Positions 62,924 through 64,000 of a stretch of 64,000 nt of DNA are shown piece after piece. Every line of letters begins with the position of its first letter. The stretch's first letter is position 1. Source of the DNA: Paracoccaceae bacterium (lineage in GTDB: Bacteria > Pseudomonadota > Alphaproteobacteria > Rhodobacterales > Rhodobacteraceae); the NCBI GenBank assembly GCA_902631295.1, contig CACOXV010000006.1, forward strand, positions 17,356 through 81,355, in the 5' to 3' direction. Both the position numbers and the translations under genes were made by a program. The notes under the pieces are model-generated. The model did no database searches and was not told the DNA's origin. It saw only the letters and a program-made list of their open reading frames with translations.

Positions 62924-64000
62924 TCATATGCTGTTGATATAGTATTTCCACTTGTCTGCCGAAGCTATTTTGTCAAGTTGCTCAAACTCTTGCTTTTTTG
63001 TTAAAACTAAGTTTGTCACTAAGCTTTCAGGAAATATATTTTTAATAGCACCGTCATTCTCAAATAATTCAATCGCAGTAATCCAATTTTTTGCCAATTG
63101 CGGAAGATTTAATGAATATGCATCTCCCTGAATCGGTTTCGGTGCATCCATTTGATTCTCAATTCCCTTTAAAGCTGCACCCAATATGGCTGTAAATAAC
63201 AAATATGGGTTTGCATCACCGCCCGCAACTCTGTGTTCAATTCGCTTTGAACTGGGGCTGCCCATTGGTATTCTTATTGCAGCGGTTCTGTTATCGTAAG
63301 CCCAAGAAATTCCCGTTGGAGCGTGAGCTTTTGGGGTTAAGCGTTCGTAACTATTCTCAAACGGCGCAAAGATCAACGTTGAGGCTTTCATTGCGGATAT
63401 ACAACCACCGATGGCATTTTTTAAAAATTTAGAGCCAGAATTACTACCGCTGCTAAAAATATTTTGCCCATTTTTATTTAGTATAGAAAAATGCACATGC
63501 ATTCCATTGCCTGGTTGGTCAAGATATGGCTTTGCCATAAAAGTCGCGGTTAATCCATGTTTAATTGCTACGCCTTTAGTTATAATCTTTAGGAACAGCG
63601 CATCATCTGCAGCTAACAATGCATCGCGATGCTTTAGTGTCACTTCAAATTGACCACAGCCTGACTCCGAAGTAATACTTTCAAAATCAATTCCTGCTTC
63701 AAGGCAGGCTTTCTGAATTTCACTAAGAATAACCTCAAAATCATTTAAGTCTTTAGTGGAATACACATCCGCACATATTAATTGATTATTCGTTTTAGGA
63801 TTAATTGGAGGTTTTAGGGAGTCATTCGTGGCATTAACTAAATAAAATTCCATTTCAGTTGCGGCGGTAACAGTCCAACCTCTTTCCTTGTATCCATTTA
63901 AAGTTTTATTCAGAGTGTGTCTTGCATCGCCAAGAAAATTTTCATCATCATCGGTAAACATCCAACATGGATAGAACAAAGGTGATTTTTCTAGCCAGTT
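62924..64000 (-). CDS. Second glutamine synthetase-family protein (PuuA-like), truncated by window edge
   Basis: Frame open to the right edge; the residues coded at 63980-64000 (NWLEKSP) continue the family pattern, so the N terminus lies outside. Blocks: TVTAATEMEFYLVNA, SGCGQFEVTLKHRDA, ATFMAKPYLDQPGNGMHVHF, SWAYDNRTAAIRIPMGSPSS and RIEHRVAGGDANPYLLFTAI. It is a diverged paralogue of the gene at 60855 and lies 21 bp before the amidotransferase gene in the same operon. Confidence 0.88.
   Translation of the reverse strand, partial: NWLEKSPLFYPCWMFTDDDENFLGDARHTLNKTLNGYKERGWTVTAATEMEFYLVNATNDSLKPPINPKTNNQLICADVYSTKDLNDFEVILSEIQKACLEAGIDFESITSESGCGQFEVTLKHRDALLAADDALFLKIITKGVAIKHGLTATFMAKPYLDQPGNGMHVHFSILNKNGQNIFSSGSNSGSKFLKNAIGGCISAMKASTLIFAPFENSYERLTPKAHAPTGISWAYDNRTAAIRIPMGSPSSKRIEHRVAGGDANPYLLFTAILGAALKGIENQMDAPKPIQGDAYSLNLPQLAKNWITAIELFENDGAIKNIFPESLVTNLVLTKKQEFEQLDKIASADKWKYYINSI

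Overview
The window is AT-rich, densely packed bacterial chromosome with no insertion sequence, phage gene or CRISPR array that I can see. The gene set points to a marine alphaproteobacterium, most likely a low-GC member of or near the Rhodobacterales (inference): a DddQ-like DMSP lyase, PhaR, a RpoH-type sigma factor beside RluD, protein-L-isoaspartate methyltransferase followed by TolC, an EF-P gene beside a small protein I associate with that order, and many TTG/GTG starts. Compactness is extreme: several operons overlap by ATGA, and several convergent genes share their stop codons.

Region 1 (1-14.9 kb) is a flagellar axial-structure cluster, flgC(end)-D-E-F-G-H-I-J-K-L, in the order best known from gammaproteobacteria, with a single-domain FlgJ and no flgA between flgG and flgH. 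FlgE (1235 aa) and FlgK (1440 aa) are two to three times the usual length. An extra short hook/rod-type protein follows flgL. Four near-identical sigma-54 (-24/-12) promoters drive flgE, flgG, the extra rod/hook protein and, 2 kb further on, an unrecognised 126-aa protein at 16750-17130, which is therefore a candidate new flagellar-regulon member.

Region 2 (14.9-25.3 kb) holds a zinc-ribbon/YbjQ-like protein, a DUF4156/RcsF-like lipoprotein, a methyltransferase, a PQQ-type sugar dehydrogenase, a histidine phosphatase, xylose isomerase, a DeoR/GlpR-type regulator divergent from glpD with a clear tandem operator between them, and a gamma-glutamyltransferase-like Ntn hydrolase. It ends in a 661-bp gene-free stretch with two strong palindromes and three evenly phased DnaA-box-like sequences.

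Region 3 (25.3-38 kb) is an accessory uptake and degradation region: the DMSP-lyase-like cupin, three EamA/DMT permeases, two M20 amidohydrolases, an M24-fold protein that has lost its metal ligands, a DUF4174 protein, an alpha/beta hydrolase lipoprotein, a DUF1737 mini-protein, tRNA-Cys, two small unknown proteins, a CIA30 protein, a HpcH/HpaI aldolase and an AzlCD exporter.

Region 4 (38-59.5 kb) is mostly housekeeping: PIMT, TolC, EF-P, YgfZ, LolCD, aminotransferases, ParE, MATE, AspC, SdhE, glyoxalase I, ThyX, RluD, RpoH and PhaR. Region 5 (59.5-64 kb) is a putrescine/polyamine gamma-glutamylation operon with two tandem glutamine-synthetase paralogues, a class I amidotransferase and an FAD oxidoreductase; its first gene runs off the right edge.
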